Assembly (NCBI RefSeq): GCF_003853415.1
Contig: NZ_QTPP01000047.1
Location: forward strand, 1-62,701
Origin: Burkholderia sp. Bp9142
GTDB lineage: Bacteria > Pseudomonadota > Gammaproteobacteria > Burkholderiales > Burkholderiaceae
Length of the DNA: 62,701 nucleotides
Direction: 5' to 3'
Shown: positions 61,384 to 62,701 of the stretch, piece by piece
Numbering within the stretch: the first letter of the stretch is position 1
How the letters are laid out: each line of letters begins with the position of its first letter
Position numbers and translations under genes: made by a program
The notes under the pieces: model-generated
Database searches by the model: none
The model's input: only the letters and a program-made list of their open reading frames with translations
What the model was told of the DNA's origin: nothing

Positions 61384-62577
61384 TCAGATGTTCTCGAAGA
61401 TCGCCGCAATCCCCTGGCCGCCGCCGATACACATCGTCACGAGCGCATAACGCCCGCCGATGAGCTTCAGTTCGTACAGCGCCTTGACTGTGATCAAGGC
61501 GCCCGTCGCGCCGATCGGGTGACCGAGCGAAATGCCCGAACCGTTCGGGTTGACCTTGGCCGGATCGAGGCCGAGTTCCTGCGTGACCGCACACGCCTGC
61601 GCGGCGAACGCCTCGTTCGCCTCGATCACGTCGAGGTCGGTGATCTTCAGGCCCGCGCGCTCGAGCGCCTTCTGCGTGGCCGGCACCGGGCCGATGCCCA
61701 TGTACGCCGGATCGACGCCCGCATGCGCATACGCGACGAGACGCGCGAGCGGCTTCACGCCCTGCGCGCGCGCGGCATCCGCGCTCATCAGCAGCACCGC
61801 GGCGGCCGCATCGTTGATCCCCGACGCATTGCCGGCCGTCACCGTGCCGTCTTCCTTCACGAACACCGGCTTGAGCTTCGTGAAGTCGTCCGGGCCGGCG
61901 TCGTGACGCACGTGCTCGTCGGTGTCGAACGCGACCTCGCCCTTCTTCGTGCGGATCGAGATCGGCAGGATCTGATCCTTGAAGCGCCCTTCCGCGATCG
62001 CGCGCGCCGCGCGACGATGCGATTCGAGCGCGAGCGCATCCTGCGCATCACGCGAAATGCCGTACTTGCGTGCGACGTTCTCGGCCGTCACGCCCATGTG
62101 GATCGTCTGGAACGGGTCGTGCAGCGCGCCGAGCATCATGTCGACGAGCTTGCCGTCGCCCATGCGCTGGCCGAAGCGCGCGGCCGGCACGGTGTACGGC
62201 GCGCGGCTCATGTTCTCCGACCCGCCGCCGATCGCGACGTCGGCATCGCCGAGCATGATCGTCTGCGCGGCCGACACGATCGCCTGCAGGCCCGAGCCGC
62301 ACAGCCGGTTCACGGTCAGCGCCGGCGTGTGCTGCGCGACGCCGCCGTTGATCGCCGCGACGCGCGCGAGATACATGTCCTTCGGTTCGGTGTTCACGAC
62401 GTGGCCGAACACGACATGCCCGACCGCGTCGCCCGGCACGTTCGCGCGCGACAGCACTTCGCTCACGACCTTCGCACCGAGATCGGTCGGCGAGAAATCC
62501 TTCAGGCTCCCGCCGAAATCGCCGATCGCGGTACGGACACCGCTCACCACCACGACTTCCTTCGCTGCATTGCTCAT
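61384..62577 (-). CDS. Beta-ketothiolase / acetyl-CoA acetyltransferase (BktB-type)
   Basis: 397 aa thiolase II-type enzyme. Acyl-accepting C93 (NRLCGSGLQAI), His in GISLGHPIGATGA and the second Cys in MCIGGGQG are all present. It condenses or cleaves acetyl-CoA with acyl-CoA; the sequence is closest in style to BktB, which also takes C5 substrates. With the next gene it makes the last two steps of a beta-oxidation or polyhydroxyalkanoate route. No phaB or phaC is in the window. Confidence 0.93.
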   Translation of the reverse strand: MSNAAKEVVVVSGVRTAIGDFGGSLKDFSPTDLGAKVVSEVLSRANVPGDAVGHVVFGHVVNTEPKDMYLARVAAINGGVAQHTPALTVNRLCGSGLQAIVSAAQTIMLGDADVAIGGGSENMSRAPYTVPAARFGQRMGDGKLVDMMLGALHDPFQTIHMGVTAENVARKYGISRDAQDALALESHRRAARAIAEGRFKDQILPISIRTKKGEVAFDTDEHVRHDAGPDDFTKLKPVFVKEDGTVTAGNASGINDAAAAVLLMSADAARAQGVKPLARLVAYAHAGVDPAYMGIGPVPATQKALERAGLKITDLDVIEANEAFAAQACAVTQELGLDPAKVNPNGSGISLGHPIGATGALITVKALYELKLIGGRYALVTMCIGGGQGIAAIFENI

Positions 62578-62625
62578 CGTCTCACTCCGGTTCGTTCGCG
62601 CCCGCGGGCGCGGGGATGCGTTGCG

Positions 62626-62701
62626 TTACATGTTCGGGTAATTCGGCCCGCCGCCGCCTTCCGGCGTGACCCACACGATGTTCTGCGTCGGGTCCTTGAT
62701 G
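62626..62701 (-). CDS. C-terminus of an unrecognised gene
   Basis: The last 24 codons before TAA: KDPTQNIVWVTPEGGGGPNY, then PNM. The gene enters from the right edge and ends 48 bp before the thiolase start, so it may be in the same operon. Too little is present to name it. Confidence 0.5.
   Translation of the reverse strand, partial: IKDPTQNIVWVTPEGGGGPNYPNM

Noticed and set aside
61484..61497. FNR-like palindrome TTGACTGTGATCAA
   Set aside because: It lies inside the thiolase coding sequence, far from any start in a usable position; treated as chance.

Overview
The window is high-GC proteobacterial DNA (roughly two-thirds G+C by eye). The gene content (nar respiratory operon, DUF2964 protein beside a universal stress protein, single-chain pyruvate carboxylase, BktB-type thiolase, a large two-partner secretion locus) points to Burkholderia, most likely the B. 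cepacia complex, probably a secondary replicon. This is inferred from protein families; no rRNA, tRNA or taxonomic marker is present.

Layout. 1-3.9 kb: start of a GntR/MocR-type regulator, a decayed branched-chain amino acid binding-protein gene, an exported hypothetical and an orphan tyrosine recombinase. 3.9-12.7 kb: the nitrate respiration operon narG-narH-narJ-narI-ppiC-narK on the minus strand, tightly packed, with an FNR/ANR-type box about 140 bp upstream. 13-20.8 kb: exported TPR protein, DUF2964 protein and UspA (with its own FNR/ANR-like box), a hydratase-family enzyme, a hypothetical with PD-(D/E)XK nuclease-like residues, an AraC regulator and two lipoproteins. 21-28.6 kb: an exported 723-aa protein paired with a DUF3142 protein, an alpha/beta hydrolase, a VOC protein, a divergent SDR/AraC pair and an HD-domain protein. 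Between 27.7 and 29.6 kb lie three decayed genes: an internally deleted aldose 1-epimerase, the tail of an MFS transporter, and deoC without its normal stop codon.

29.7-43.9 kb, all on the minus strand: pyruvate carboxylase; a LysR regulator; and a set encoding a betaine-type ABC transporter (ATPase with CBS domains, permease, binding protein), a serine hydroxymethyltransferase, a DapA-family lyase, an FAD amine/amino acid oxidase and an aldehyde dehydrogenase. Together these look like uptake and breakdown of a quaternary or secondary amine.

44.3-60.5 kb: a two-partner secretion (TPS) island with lower G+C by eye. In transcription order it holds a giant TpsA exoprotein (about 2,710 codons) with a CdiA-like C-terminal toxin region, split by one in-frame TAA at codon 335; a probable immunity gene; an orphan C-terminal fragment of another TpsA; a lipoprotein; a compact 678-aa TpsA; a 46-aa membrane protein; one TpsB transporter; a periplasmic PpiC-type isomerase; and a glycine-zipper lipoprotein. 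At its left edge a broken TPS-domain fragment is fused to the C-terminal half of a DUF1772 gene, marking a recombination scar.

60.4-62.7 kb: bktB-type thiolase and 3-hydroxyacyl-CoA dehydrogenase, ending in a clear intrinsic terminator, plus the last codons of an unrecognised upstream gene.
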